The notes beneath the pieces were generated by a model. The model worked only from the letters and a program-made list of their open reading frames with translations. It ran no database searches and had not been told where the DNA came from. Source: Acidobacteriota bacterium (GTDB lineage: Bacteria > Acidobacteriota > Blastocatellia > Pyrinomonadales > Pyrinomonadaceae). From it: DNA of 41,569 nucleotides. How positions within the stretch are numbered: position 1 is the first letter of the stretch; the number at the start of each line of letters is the position of its first letter. The position numbers and the translations under genes were made by a program. Positions 27,433 through 37,931 of this stretch are shown one piece after another. The stretch covers positions 1 through 41,569 of the forward strand of contig JADJBB010000023.1 of the NCBI GenBank assembly GCA_016703965.1. Reading direction: 5' to 3'.

Positions 27433-27620
27433 TTTCGTTTTGAAGTCTGTTTTGACTCCAGCGTGATGAAATACTCTTGCTTTTTAGTTTCAATAGAGGG
27501 ATCACCTAAGATCTCCTTCAGCTGTCTCGCGGCGTTCTCGCACGCAGTCCCCTGATACCCTTTTATCTCGGTTTCGCACGTTCCGCTTTCGATATCGATC
27601 TTGAATTCAACTTCGGGCAT
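27429..27620 (-). CDS. DUF2997 family protein
   Basis: 63 residues: VEFKIDIESGTCETEIKGYQ followed by GTACENAARQLKEILG, the compact beta-beta-alpha layout of DUF2997, including the conserved Cys in the helix start. It is encoded between DUF1257 and the radical SAM gene with 14-base spacing on one side and four-base overlap on the other. DUF2997, DUF1257 and Ycf46-like ATPases are often found together; their joint function is not known to me. Confidence 0.88.
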   Translation of the reverse strand: MPEVEFKIDIESGTCETEIKGYQGTACENAARQLKEILGDPSIETKKQEYFITLESKQTSKRK

Positions 27621-27634
27621 TGGCGGTATTCTCC

Positions 27635-28033
27635 TCAGTATTTGATTCTTATTTTGAGAGTTTTTCCAATTCGTTCTTTGATAAGCCTGCCGCCAAGTTT
27701 CTTAGCCATCTTCCGGGCCGCTGCTTCGTGGTACCTGTTCTGTAGCCTGATTACAAAGTCTTTTCCAAGCCGGTAAGCAAGATCCAAATCATCGATGATG
27801 GCTACATACCCTTTGGCGGTTTTCTGGAACCCGATATCGCCTAATAGTGCTTGGCCTTTTACATCTCGACGACGGATCACGATATCGGCCGTCTGAGGAT
27901 TTCTTTTGTCCCAACCATCAAGAGAGAGATTGGAGCCCGCTGTCGGAGTCGCGAATCCGCATTCTGCCAAGGCTTCGAGTAGCAACTCTCGATTCGGGAA
28001 TGCCTGAGAGTCAAATGTCATGTATTTACTCAT
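27635..28033 (-). CDS. DUF1257 (Ycf35-like) protein
   Basis: 132 residues: SKYMTFDSQAFPNRELLLEA, then ALAECGFATPTAG, IVIRRRDVKGQALLGDIGF, DLAYRLGKDFVIRLQNRYHE and the C-terminal helix AARKMAKKLGGRLI, the recognised arrangement of DUF1257/Ycf35. It ends TLKIRIKY. Encoded 14 bases after the AAA+ protein and 14 bases before DUF2997, so cotranscribed. The family is retained in some plastid genomes (ycf35), but its activity is unknown. Confidence 0.9.
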   Translation of the reverse strand: MSKYMTFDSQAFPNRELLLEALAECGFATPTAGSNLSLDGWDKRNPQTADIVIRRRDVKGQALLGDIGFQKTAKGYVAIIDDLDLAYRLGKDFVIRLQNRYHEAAARKMAKKLGGRLIKERIGKTLKIRIKY

Positions 28034-28047
28034 CGAAATTCTCCTAT

Positions 28048-29666
28048 TTAGAGTTCATAGATTCGATCGGTGCGGTTTCCGGCGAGGCCGGTATTCTCTA
28101 TCCGGGAGCCGACGCCTTTGATGTTGTTCCGGGCCCACTTTCGGATCTCTTCGATCTTCTCGCTCATCATCTGGGCTGTAGGAGTAATGTTCTCGGCGGC
28201 TTTAATAATGTCGCGAGTCTCGGCCTGCCGGTCGCCGTCAATGAAGGCTTCAAGAACTCCGTCTTGCACTGCACCTTCGATCTCCGCCCCGGAGAAGTCC
28301 TTGCTCTTATCTACCAGCTTATCGAGATCAAAGTGCTCCGCATCGAGTGCTCTTTTCTTCAGGTGAACCCGAAATATTTCCTTACGGTCCTCAATCTCCG
28401 GAAGATCGACGAAGTGTATATATGAGAAACGGCCGATCCTGAATTGTTCGGACTCGAGTTCGCGTACGTCGTTCGCGGTCGCGAAAACGAGAACGTCCTT
28501 GTTGTCCTGCATCCAGTTGAGGAGGTACGAGATCGTTCTCGCCGTTTCTCCTCCGTCCGTCTTGTTGGAAGACTTCATTCCTGAGACGGCCTTTTCGAAC
28601 TCACTGATACCGAGAATGCCTTTGATCGTCCCGGCGATAGATAGCGCCCGCTTTATCGACATCGCTGACGAACCGATCACGCCTCCTCCCTCACCCATGA
28701 TCGAACCGAAGTCCAGATCAAGCAAAGCTCGATTCGTAATGCTTGAAGCGACACGTTTACAGAGATCTTTTCCGCATCCGGGAAGGCCGACGAGCAAGAT
28801 TCCTTTACAGGGTTCGACATGTCGGGCCTTCGCTCTCGGACTGAACGTGTAGGCTGCACGTTCGAGGATTGCTCGAAGCGATTGGTAACCTCCGAGGTTG
28901 CTTGCCGGTTCGGGATGAACATAGGTCAAAGAGCCGCTACCGCGTATAACATTCTTCTTTTCTTCAAGAATGACATTGATCGAGTCCTGATTCAGACCGT
29001 TGCAACTGATGACCGCTTTCGCAACCACGTTGCTGATCTCGACTGCCGTCAGACCAAGGAGAGACTGTTGCAGCGCGTCTTGCGTCTCCTTGGTAAGGCT
29101 AATGTCGAGACCATTGGAACGCAGGTTCTCAAACTGTAGCTCGATCGAGTCTTCGATCTCGGACTCCCTCGGAAGGTCGAGTTCTATCTGCGTGACTTCC
29201 TTTTCGAGTGTTTTTAGTTCGGGAAAGTTCGGTCCGACAAAGAGAACTGTGGCTTTCGTGGATTTCAACTTCCAAGCGATCTCACGAAGCCTTCGAACCA
29301 GCAAAGCGTCTTCCTGCCCATATGGTGAGATATAAGGAGCGTAATCACACAGCAGGAAAATACCTGTCTTCTGCTCGCTGATAAAGCCAAGAAGACTTTC
29401 GGGATCTTCCGTATCGCCGATCGTTTGAGGCGAACTTAGCAGTCCCTCTTTTGGATCGACACCTTCTGAAGGCCGCTTGGACGGCTCCAGAAATAGAGAG
29501 GCTTTTCCTTATGCCGATCCTGAAAGACGAGATCGATCAACGCCTCTCTTACGCGGTCTTCCTCGAATGTATTGATAGCTATGAGCGGGTATCGGGCTCT
29601 GATCCTAATATCGAGCTCATGCAGAAACTTCCGGATGCTGTCAGCACCGGTTTCTAATTCAGACAT
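28048..29666 (-). pseudogene. Ycf46-like AAA+ protein with altered Walker motifs, one frameshift
   Basis: Joined across a one-base deletion near 29450 it encodes 539 residues from ATG 29666, a normal length. An N-terminal non-AAA domain (EEDRVREALIDLVFQDRH, then FLLCDYAPYISPYGQED) precedes the AAA+ core. Walker A is GLPGCGKD, with Asp (28765-28767) where Ser/Thr normally holds magnesium; Walker B is GILGISEFEKA, with Ser (28603-28605) in place of Asp. Sensor-1 FATANDV, the arginine region RIGRFSY and C-terminal DFSGAEIEGAVQDGVL remain. It lies 21 bases after the phage-type gene and 14 before DUF1257. ATP binding may be retained but hydrolysis is probably impaired. Confidence 0.88.
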
Positions 29667-29687
29667 TTTTTGTTTACTGGAAAGTGT

Positions 29688-30104
29688 TTAAGAAACTGAT
29701 TGTGTGGCAAGACGCCCGTTATGGCCATTTCGTCCATTGTTTCCGGTCGGTTTAGGTGCCTCGGTCATTCTTTCGACCTTCTGCATCTCTTCTCTTGATG
29801 CGATGCCGTTGTCGATCTTGAACCCTAGATTAGCTAAAGCCCTGCCTACAGCACTTGTTTCACCGTTTTCGATAAACGATGTTGTGTTTACGTATCCCTG
29901 GCCGCGGATCTCGAAGGCATGTCCGGTAGAACTGGGTTCTGCATCATCTCTGCTCCGATACGCACCTGCCTTTATACACACGAAGCCGCTGTCTTCGTTA
30001 AGCCTTATGATCTCGGTAACGATACGGCCGTCTGGGTACTTCTCATAGAACTCTGCTATCCGTGCATGAACCGGAATGTATTTGCTCAGGTCGAAGTTTG
30101 CCAT
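29688..30104 (-). CDS. Phage/plasmid-type conserved protein, possibly single-strand DNA related
   Basis: 138 residues from ATG 30104 (a TTG two codons earlier is also possible; GAGG ribosome site). The pattern FDLSKYIPVHARIAEFYEKY, AYRSRDDAEPSSTGHAFE and ENGETSAVGRALANLGFKID, then SREEMQKVE, resembles a conserved family in actinophages and mobile elements with the 'ETSAVGRAL' core. Functions proposed for that family concern recombination or ssDNA binding, but I am recalling by pattern only. The C-terminal Asn/Gly tail is disordered. Confidence 0.6.
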   Translation of the reverse strand: MANFDLSKYIPVHARIAEFYEKYPDGRIVTEIIRLNEDSGFVCIKAGAYRSRDDAEPSSTGHAFEIRGQGYVNTTSFIENGETSAVGRALANLGFKIDNGIASREEMQKVERMTEAPKPTGNNGRNGHNGRLATQSVS

Positions 30105-30128
30105 TTTCAAGACCTCGTCTTCGTTGAT

Positions 30129-31505
30129 CTAGAGTTCAAGAGCGGTTAGCCGGTCTTCGTCGAGCAGCTTCTTTGAATGAACGGATGTCATCCTCAGAAG
30201 GTCGCTTAGAGCGGTTCGCATCTCTTCCGGCGAGCGCTGTTTCGCTTCCCGGCCGGCAGCGGTCTGCAATTGTTCGAGTACGTTTTCGAGAGATGTATCG
30301 CCCGTGAAGTTCATCAGCTGATACCATTCGCACATCTGACGTGCGCGTTTAGCCAATGAACCCGATACGAACTCCGCATCCTTCATTCGTTCTGCCATTT
30401 CCGAAGCGGAATCGAAGATCTTCGCTGTTATCTGGGCAAAGCCTTCCTTGATCGGAGAAACGGCTTCTTCAGCTTCGCGTCTTGCCGCCTCGATCTTCAT
30501 CTCGCGGATACGCTCCTTAACTTCGCGTTCTCGCCGAGTTTCAGCAGTCACCTCATCGACCTTTATTTCTTCGATTCGGCGTTTTGCATCGATCTCAAGA
30601 TCGATCTTCGTCTGCTCTGAATTGATACGGGTCGTTTCGAGTGCGAGAGATTTTGCGAGGTTTCGCTCGGCGATCATCTCCGATCCTAGAATGATCACCT
30701 TCGGCTTCATCGTTATCACGAGACCATCGCGTATCATCTCGCGTGTCGGAACCATTCCGATGGCTTGTGCCGCGACCGCATTGACGAACTCCTCGCGATC
30801 AAAGGCTTCGTCGCTCGTTGCCTCGAACCTGTCGGCAGAATCTCTCGCAAGCTGATAGAAACTGTCCTGAAGGATATTGAGGATCTCGTCGTATTTAGAA
30901 AGAACTTCACTCTTTGCTGCGGCGAGAGTTTCGCAGGCTTGAAGATATGCTTTTTCAAAAGACTCAAACGCGGTCCAGGGAATCCACTTGTATTCGCTCG
31001 TTCCCCAGACGGTCTCGCAGAGAGTGAATCTGAATCCGAATTTGTTGAGAGCGTTATGAGCCTGGGCCGCTCCTCGCATCAGGCGATTCCGATAGACATC
31101 AGGCAGCAACCCAGCTCGCGGCGGACTCACTCTGACAGCCGCATTCTCAGGCAACTGAACTCCGAGAGTTTTCCATTCCAGTTGCCGAACAAGACTACCG
31201 AACCCTCGACAATCGATGTTCATGAAGATTCCTTCACTTTCCAGCGTCGATAGATCGAATGGAAGAGACTCGACCTCTTGAGCACTGATACCCAACTCCG
31301 TCGCAGCTCGGTACTTTCTGGTTTCAAGATGAGCCAGCGCTTCTCTGGCAATTTCAGATGGCTGTTCCACCATAGAATCTCGGTAAATTTCTTCGGTCGA
31401 TGTGTCCGGAGCGTGTGAACCACCGAACACGTTTCGGAGCACCGAAGATGCTAACGATGGCAATGCCTGCGTGCCGGAAATTCCGGCAGATGTTTGTGTG
31501 TCCAT
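30129..31505 (-). CDS. Large coiled-coil protein of unknown function (DUF3150-like?)
   Basis: I take the ATG at 31505 (458 residues; AGG upstream). The N-terminal third contains MNIDCRGFGSLVRQLEWKTL and RVSPPRAGLLPDVYRNRLMR; the middle FGFRFTLCETVWGTSEYKWI, then helices, loosely recalls DUF3150 proteins of plasmids and phages. Residues about 290-365 are a highly charged coiled coil (IDAKRRIEEIKVDEVTAETR). The C-terminal QMCEWYQLMNFTGDTSLENV is helical. It sits between DUF2958 and the phage-type gene, all close together. Function unknown. Confidence 0.7.
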   Translation of the reverse strand: MDTQTSAGISGTQALPSLASSVLRNVFGGSHAPDTSTEEIYRDSMVEQPSEIAREALAHLETRKYRAATELGISAQEVESLPFDLSTLESEGIFMNIDCRGFGSLVRQLEWKTLGVQLPENAAVRVSPPRAGLLPDVYRNRLMRGAAQAHNALNKFGFRFTLCETVWGTSEYKWIPWTAFESFEKAYLQACETLAAAKSEVLSKYDEILNILQDSFYQLARDSADRFEATSDEAFDREEFVNAVAAQAIGMVPTREMIRDGLVITMKPKVIILGSEMIAERNLAKSLALETTRINSEQTKIDLEIDAKRRIEEIKVDEVTAETRREREVKERIREMKIEAARREAEEAVSPIKEGFAQITAKIFDSASEMAERMKDAEFVSGSLAKRARQMCEWYQLMNFTGDTSLENVLEQLQTAAGREAKQRSPEEMRTALSDLLRMTSVHSKKLLDEDRLTALEL

Positions 31506-31523
31506 TCGCATCCTGCCCACCGC

Positions 31524-31844
31524 TCAATTTTCATCGATTCTGTATTGCTGTAAACACTCGGATAACGGTCTCGGCATGTGATCTTCGTCACGACAAACTT
31601 TGATCCCGTTGATGTCAACGGATTCCAGTTCACTGAGACAGAAATATCCCCATTCGCACTCGAGCCCCACGACATAACCAAAGAATAGGAAGTCGCCCCT
31701 AACAGCCTTGCCTTCAGTAGCGAACCATGTCCAACCGATCAGTGGGACCCTGTAAAGCGCAAAGACAATTGGATCTTTAATACCCTCTTGTTCGACGCGC
31801 TGAAGCAAACTGATTCTTAGCGTTTCCGGTAATAAAGTAGACAT
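31524..31844 (-). CDS. DUF2958 family protein
   Basis: 106 residues: DPIVFALYRVPLIGWTWFAT, then FLFFGYVVGLECEWGYFCLS, ELESVDINGIKVCRDEDHMP, the clear DUF2958 pattern (WTW, FG-VVG-E-E-GYF-L-ELE). DUF2958 is common on plasmids and integrative elements, which supports a mobile origin for this half of the window. It lies 18 bases before the coiled-coil gene; about 136 bases separate it from the actin-like gene upstream, where I see nothing else. Confidence 0.85.
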   Translation of the reverse strand: MSTLLPETLRISLLQRVEQEGIKDPIVFALYRVPLIGWTWFATEGKAVRGDFLFFGYVVGLECEWGYFCLSELESVDINGIKVCRDEDHMPRPLSECLQQYRIDEN

Positions 31845-31980
31845 ACGAGGAACAACCGTACGGACGTTACGCGAATTGTCTGCAGCCTATTTTCTTGAAT
31901 TCGTCCTGCGCTGAACACGCCTGATGTTGAGGAGGAGTTAGACCTGTCTTATGTTTATCGATTCTTAAACGACGAGTATC

Positions 31981-33200
31981 CTAGTCGCCATATATTTCGT
32001 CATGGTTTGGCAAAGAACCAGTAGCATGATTTTTTACTTTCTGAACCTGATTCGGCCTTTCAGCCGCCGGAACGGCCTGTGAAATCTGAGCGAGTCCGTA
32101 AGCCACTGATGTGAACACAATATCTTCCGGTCTCGCGGATGAACCATCGGTGCGCACCAAATCGGACGGAACGGTAAGGTCAAGACGTTCCAATGACGTT
32201 TCTCTAAAGTTCGTCATCGGGTGGGGTATCATCGCCTCGCACAAATCGACGTCGAATGCTCCGCCGCCTAAAATAATTAATTTCGGATCGCTCCATTGGT
32301 TTACGCTAACGTGATTACCAGAAATCCGACCGTAGGCTTTTTGCGCTGCGTGGACAAGCCCGTTGCGAATTTGCTGACAGCCTTCCTCCTTTTCACGTTT
32401 GGACAAAGCGTCCATAGCAAAGGGTGCGAATGAGCCCCGAAAAAGACAATGGAGTCTTTCACCCACTGTCCGTCGATATGCTCATCTTTGATTAAGAAGA
32501 AGCAAGAATCCGTAGTTCCGGCTCCAACATCAATGCAAAAGGAGGTAGAGCTCGGGGTTGCCGGCGATCGAAATGACCAGAACATTGAGGCTTCGGTTTC
32601 CGATCTTAGCCAGTTTCGTACATTTGCTTCCGGCACGGGCGGTTTTTTGCCGACTGCGAAATAAGCCTCGTCAAGGAGCTCCCGTGCCGTTGTCAATCCA
32701 ACCGTGTCTGACCCGATGGGTCCATAGTTGGTATACATGTGATAGGCAACTCTCGCAACATACAAGTAGCTCTCCCGTAGTACCTTGTCCTCCAGAAAAC
32801 TCATCGGAATTCCCAGGCTCATTCCCATCTTAAATTCTAGACTCCCAACTATTTTCACTGCGTGCAAATGTCCAATTGAGAGAAGTCGCCAAACAGTCAG
32901 GGTTACGAGATCTCCACTCGAAAAGCGGTCTGGAAGATTCTTCAATTCTCCGTAAAAATGTTGTCGGAGACTACCTGTCACATCTCCCGCAAATCTCATC
33001 TTTATACTTTTCAACGCATCCTGAAGGTCCCGAGTTGAGTCGAATGGTTTTTCTCCATCAAAAGATACGGCTGAAGGTATCCGAAAACGGTCGTTCGGTT
33101 CGAGGAGGTAAGCCCTCTCGCCTCCAGCCGCCTCGAAATGGCGCAATACTAGTTTCGAAGCACTCGTCCCGTAATCGATTCCTAGATGCAGACGGTTCAT
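31981..33200 (-). pseudogene. Actin/Hsp70-superfamily ATPase (ParM/PRTRC-D-like), one frameshift
   Basis: Joined across 32434-32437 (G4 where G5 restores frame) it encodes about 406 residues. Phosphate-1 loop HLGIDYGTSASKLVLR, phosphate-2 loop FCIDVGAGTTDSCFFL and adenosine motif LIILGGGAFDVDL are all present, so nucleotide binding should be intact. PRTRC systems normally include an actin-like protein (PRTRC-D), but the long middle (SLEFKMGMSLGIPMSFLEDK) also fits Hsp70-like ATPases. It directly follows the SNF2 gene (19-base gap). It could be a plasmid-segregation filament protein or a chaperone-like partner of the helicase. Confidence 0.78.
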
Positions 33201-33218
33201 ATTCTAAAGATTCATATT

Positions 33219-36200
33219 CTAAATAGGTGTGCCTACCTTTAGGTATCCGACTGCGATATCGGTCCAGCCGCTTACACCAACTCGCATACCTTGAGATTCA
33301 ATGGCTCGGACAGCGGCCAGAGTTTCTTCTGCTTTCCTTATTTTTAGAGTTCCCATTTTGATCGCAAATTCCTTCGCCCCACCCTCGACCATTCTCGATA
33401 CCTGATCCACTGCTCTCCTTAGTTTCATTTCCGCCATTCGCACGGAAATTGCTTTCCGCTGGGCGAGTCTGTCAACTGCGAGCTGCTTTTCCCGGTTGTC
33501 CAAGTCATTACGGGAGATGTCCAGAATCCGATTCAGATGTAGTTCAACCTGCTCCGATTTTTCAGCCAGTGTAAACGCGAGCTTATAACTAGCTCCATGG
33601 TCAAGTATTTCCAAGAGAACGGGAACCGTACTGGCGGGATCAGACCATTGTCTGTCACCCTGGGAAATCGACTATAGCAATGTGGAGTTTATTCTTCGGA
33701 ATCGGCCCATCGAGCTCGAGAATTCGAGCCGCAAATGCATACAGTCCGGGTTCGAGGATCTCAGACCCGCTAAGGGCCAAACAGAATGTCTCATTTCCGA
33801 AGCGGCCCGCCCATTTCCACACCGCAAACTTTACGAGTGGGTGAGTAAAATGTAGCAAATCCGCGTTCGCATGACGGTAAGCGACCTCGCGGGAAAGGGT
33901 TGCCGTGACCTCAGTAGAAGCGATTCTCCTACCAAACGCTATTACGTCGCTTCCAAACTCTAGTGATGAGTCATCAATGTCCCGGGCCAATTGCGGCGAA
34001 AGCCTAAATCGCTGAACACTTGAAAGTGTATTTTCGGGAATAAGATATCCGGGATAGAATGTCGCTAAAAACCGGTTGAGAAAACGTAAGAGGTCTGCCT
34101 CGCCGGGAACTTGCTTCTCGCCTGATAATGCAGCTATTTCGTCCAACAGACTCTGATCTGATGTAAAGAGATTTTCAGCCTGCCCACGGACTTTTTGCAA
34201 CGACGGTCCGGTTCGCAATTGCCCGTTCTTCGATACGCAGTTTCTTTTCTAACTCGTCATGCGTTAGGCTGCCACTAACTGCCTCGCGAGTTAGTTTCTC
34301 GATCTGGTCCCCAACAATTGGATCAATCTCACCAATCGAAGTTTCGAAAATCCCGATCTTTCTTAGAAGCCTTTCCAGAATTCTTTCTTCGATCGAATCT
34401 TGTACGACAAAATTGATGACCACAATTCGCTCAGCTTGTTGGCCGATTCGGTCGACGCGACCAATGCGTTGCTCCACAACCATTGGATTCCAAGGCAGAT
34501 CGTAATTCAGAACGACGGACGCACTTTGCAGATCGATACCTTCTCCACCGACTTCGGAGGTTAGAAGGACGTCATTTTCAGAAAGCGTTAAGAAGTCTTC
34601 GATTGCCCTATCCCGATCCAAAAGTGGAATTTTCCCATGGATCATCCGAACGCCGATACTTTTCGCCTCAAGGGATCTACGAAGATACTCGAGCGTCTTT
34701 CGAAAGAACGAAAAGACCACAATTTTGCGACGTGGCATTTTAGCTTTTCATCTTCGTCCCAAATCGTACTTAAAGTTTCGTAGAAATCCTCAAATTTTGT
34801 ATCGGCCCCACCATTTTGAGACCAATCGGTCACAAGAGCGGCGAGTCTCTCCTTTTGCGAACCAAACCAACTGCTAATTTCGCTCGTCACACTTTGTCCG
34901 AATACTTCATCGTCAGGCATCAGAACCCAAATCGTTAGCCATAGTTCTGGCCTCAGACATACTCGATGACTCCAATTCGTTCCTGAAAGTATGCGATTGC
35001 GGCCGGAATACAACTCGCGGTGGCCCTGGTAAGCCATAAGCGTAGCCATCTGATATCCCCAACTTTGAGACAACTCGTGATCAGGTCGAACTCGACAGAG
35101 TTGTTCGACACTTTCATAAATTCGCCGCTCAGGCTCGGATAAATTGACATGCTTCCAATAGGCGATCCGCTGGGCGCATCCCGGCATCGCTTCAGACTTG
35201 CGTGTTCTGGAAACTATATTCCCAAGTGTATTCAGTTGTGATAGGTCGAAATGGAGACCGGCAACATCCTCATTTTCAAGGTGTTTCTGCTCAAGTCGCC
35301 CAATAATTGATTCCAGAAAGCCCTTGGCGACCGGAGCTCCGAAACCATCCGTAGACCTGATAGCTGAGAGAGCTTCAATTGCGCTATCGATACGTCGAGG
35401 ATGAGACGATAGATGACGTTGGCATTCCAATATCTTTCGGTTGGCCTCCATCTGGCGACTGAAAATTTCCCGATCTGGAAATTCATCCTCGGACAGTAGC
35501 CTCAATAGATTCCACAGATCATCCAACGTGTTCTGCACAGGTGTCGCGGTAAGGAAGACACGATGATCGGCAAGATCGCATAAAAAAGTCTTCCAAGCCT
35601 GTGCTGCAACGTTTCAGGGTTCCTAAGCCTGTGAGCCTCGTCAACAATAATAAGGTCCAATCCAGGTTGCGCAGCCTCTAACGCATTCTGCACGTCCTTA
35701 TGTCGGGCCCCTTCATAGGATATTATCCACTTAAAAGGTCCGACGTCTCGGCCTTTTTCCAAAGAATTGGATAGGTCGATAAGGTCACTTCCTTTTGCTA
35801 TCTCGAACGGCTCTTCAAATCTCTGCGCCATCTCACGCTTCCACTTGGTAGCGAGTCTTGCGGGAGCGAGTACTAGAACCCGTTCTAATTTCTTGCGAGC
35901 ATCCAGCTCGCGGAGAATGTATCCTGCCTCAATAGTTTTGCCGAGGCCAGACATCATCGGCAATAAGCAAACCGTTTCCCCCCCGTCCAGAAATTTCAGG
36001 AGGGCTTAAACTGGTGTGGGTAGAACATCGTTCTCGCTGACGAGTACGCGTGTGCAACCGGAGCCGTGGGAGATTGGACCTTTTGAAATGTTAACGTATC
36101 GCGAAAGTGATCGATTCCAGAGAACTCATGATCGCGCAGTTTTTCCCACGCTGTCTTCACCCGAGTCCAACCCCGAATTGAGGTTTCCGGAACGGCGGCA

Positions 36201-36334
36201 ACGGTCCCGCTAAATTGAACCTTGTAGATCCAACTTTCGGTCTGATCATCCCAACAAGGCTCCAGCACCACACCATTTACCTCAGGCTGGTTAATGCGCT
36301 GTACAATGTCGCTTGTCTTAAACTTTGCCTCCAT
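33219..36334 (-). pseudogene. SNF2/RapA-type helicase with C-terminal coiled coil, several frameshifts
   Basis: From ATG 36334 the joined sequence gives about 1,038 residues. An N-terminal SH3-like domain (about 1-60, FKTSDIVQRINQPEVNGVVL) is followed by FYPHQFKPLLKFL, motif I GLGKTIEAGYILREL, motif II IIVDEAHRLRN and motif III FLTATPVQNTLDDLW. The second lobe has SEVGGEGIDLQSASVVLNYD and motif VI EQRIGRVDRIGQ. C-terminal parts are HFTHPLVKFAVWKWAGRFGN and a basic coiled coil with REKQLAVDRLAQRKA. Breaks lie near 36000, 35950, 35590, 34720, 34205 and 33655, several in homopolymers. Motifs are conserved, so the gene may be intact in the organism. It resembles dsDNA-translocating helicases that remodel nucleoprotein. 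Confidence 0.85.
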
Positions 36335-36441
36335 TAGATTTATTTATAGCATCATGTGGTTTTATTCGCGAGGTTGGTGATTAGAACGGGAGTCCGACAA
36401 CATAAATGTTGTCGTTTGGGAGGTTTGCGGCTCAGAAAAAA

Positions 36442-37278
36442 CTATAGTCTGGTTCCTTCGGTGATGGAGTCTTTGGTGCAATAGCGGGATTTACCACTTC
36501 CGCTCTCCAGATCAAAATAGACCGCAAATCGCTTGAGGGTACGTGTCAAAAGCATTGACGAAAGCATCTCCGCCATCTCGACCGCCACTCGCTGATTCAC
36601 GTTAAGCCCCTGCTCACCTAGTCGAACGCTCGGGACACGACGCATCGCTCTTAGCTTCAACTTTTTCCGGCTTAAGAAGATCGGAATGTTGAAGCGATGG
36701 TGCCGGGAGTGCCCGACAGATACTCGTTCCCGTAAAGTACTGCTCGGGTTTGAGTGCCTTTGTCGTCGAGCCCAGCAGCACCTGGCCCGATGTCTTGCCG
36801 TTTCCGCCGTCTATCCACCAGACCCTCGACGATTCACCATAACTTCGAAACTCATCAAGTGCTCGATGCATCTCTCGGCGAGCTCGGTAATTATCGACGC
36901 AGCCGACGATGATGCTCAGACTCCTGTAGTCGCTGTTCGAGTTTTGAAATGTTTCTCCGGATCGAAACTCTCGCACGAGAAGTTTGTTTCAATTCCCCAT
37001 GCCGTTGTAACCGCTCTGCAAGGGTCTGGCCTTTATCGCCCGACCTCTGCAAAACAGAAATTGCTTCGCGGAATGTTATTGGCTTCGACTATATCTGGAT
37101 CGACGATCAGCATTTCTGCCGATTTGTTCTGCTGTTCCCTTAGTTCGAAGATCAGTCGGGCTAAAGCAGGAACGACAAAAGAACCTGTTCCACCGGCGCC
37201 GACAACCACGAAGCGAAGAGTGTTGTATTCAACGGGCATTACAACCGCGGCCTGCGAGAAACTAAGATCTATATCCAT
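36442..37278 (-). pseudogene. PRTRC-type ThiF/E1-like adenylating protein, frameshifted
   Basis: Joined segments give about 278 residues. ATP-binding LRFVVVGAGGTGSFVVPALA is followed by LIVDPDIVEANNIPRSNF, the adenylation hallmark with the Arg retained. Further on, SLSIIVGCVDNYRARREMHR and WWIDGGNGKTSGQVLLGS are specific to PRTRC ThiF. The catalytic-cysteine region reads KSDASCPERS followed after one indel by LGEQGLNVNQR, matching the usual SCAE...EQSLNVN. Breaks lie near 37035, 36975 and 36625. Its ATG shares one base with the JAB gene stop. It should activate the C-terminus of the ubiquitin-like PRTRC-C. Confidence 0.88.
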
Positions 37279-37923
37279 TACAACATCATCTGAAGCAAAG
37301 CTTCGACCTCATTCAGATCGACAACTCCGCTTGGCAGGTGCCCGATCCAGGAAAATGGAACTGGGGTAAGGTGGTCGTAAATGCCGCAACGGAATCTGAA
37401 CTTCGGCTTGTCGTGGACGTCAGCAATGATACCGAATATCCGGAACTTGCCTGATTCATCTCGATCATCAGCAGAACTGAACTGGTATGCCCCATCAGGG
37501 TGCGTATGGATCTCGATGCAGGCCTCAGAGTATTCGGGAAGGCTGTCATCCGCGATCGTTGAAGCATATGTCCTGTCCCTGCTCGACGTACTCCACTGCC
37601 AGGAGTTTCGATCATTATTCCAGTAGATAAGATAGAGCTCTTCTCTGAAACTCTCCTTCGAGTTGGAGGTCCGAGCGTGTAGGCAAATCTCGTCCCAAAT
37701 ACGGCTTGGGACTTTCGGCTTGTGCCAGTTGATACCTACGAATACGGTTGGAAGGCCCTTTATCTCTCTAAATACCAGAGGAACTGAAACCGTAAATTCC
37801 TCTCACGCTGAGCCCTGAGAATTACTCCGTTTCCGGCAAGGAGGTACTCGTAGAGAATGCTTTCTACGGGCTCGAATCGTTCTTTTGCGATCCGATGACC
37901 GATGAACTCCTTTTCTCCTTCAT
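37278..37923 (-). pseudogene. PRTRC-A: JAB/JAMM-family metalloprotease, two frameshifts
   Basis: No ordinary ORF call finds it, but the frame reading KGLPTVFVGINWHKPKVPSR, SFREELYLIYWNNDRNSWQW, ACIEIHTHPDGAYQFSSADD and PVPFSWIGHLPSGVVDLNEV runs open from about 37805 to TAA at 37278-37280. The zinc motif is exact JAMM: HTH (37500-37508), ten residues, then Asp (37467-37469), with Glu two residues before the first His. Upstream, FIGHRIAKERFEPVESILYE joins after indels near 37812 and 37911-37914 (A4 for A5) to ATG 37923. It is the predicted isopeptidase or processing protease for the ubiquitin-like protein. Confidence 0.85.
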
Positions 37924-37931
37924 TTCGTTAT

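Noticed and set aside
33219..36334. A DISARM or other named SNF2-containing defence system
   Set aside because: No methyltransferase, DUF1998 or phospholipase-D component is present; the partners are PRTRC and actin-like genes instead.
37313..37615. Minus-strand ORF of about 100 residues in the JAB region
   Set aside because: The adjacent frame carries the JAMM motif and continuous family-like sequence; this ORF is its shadow.
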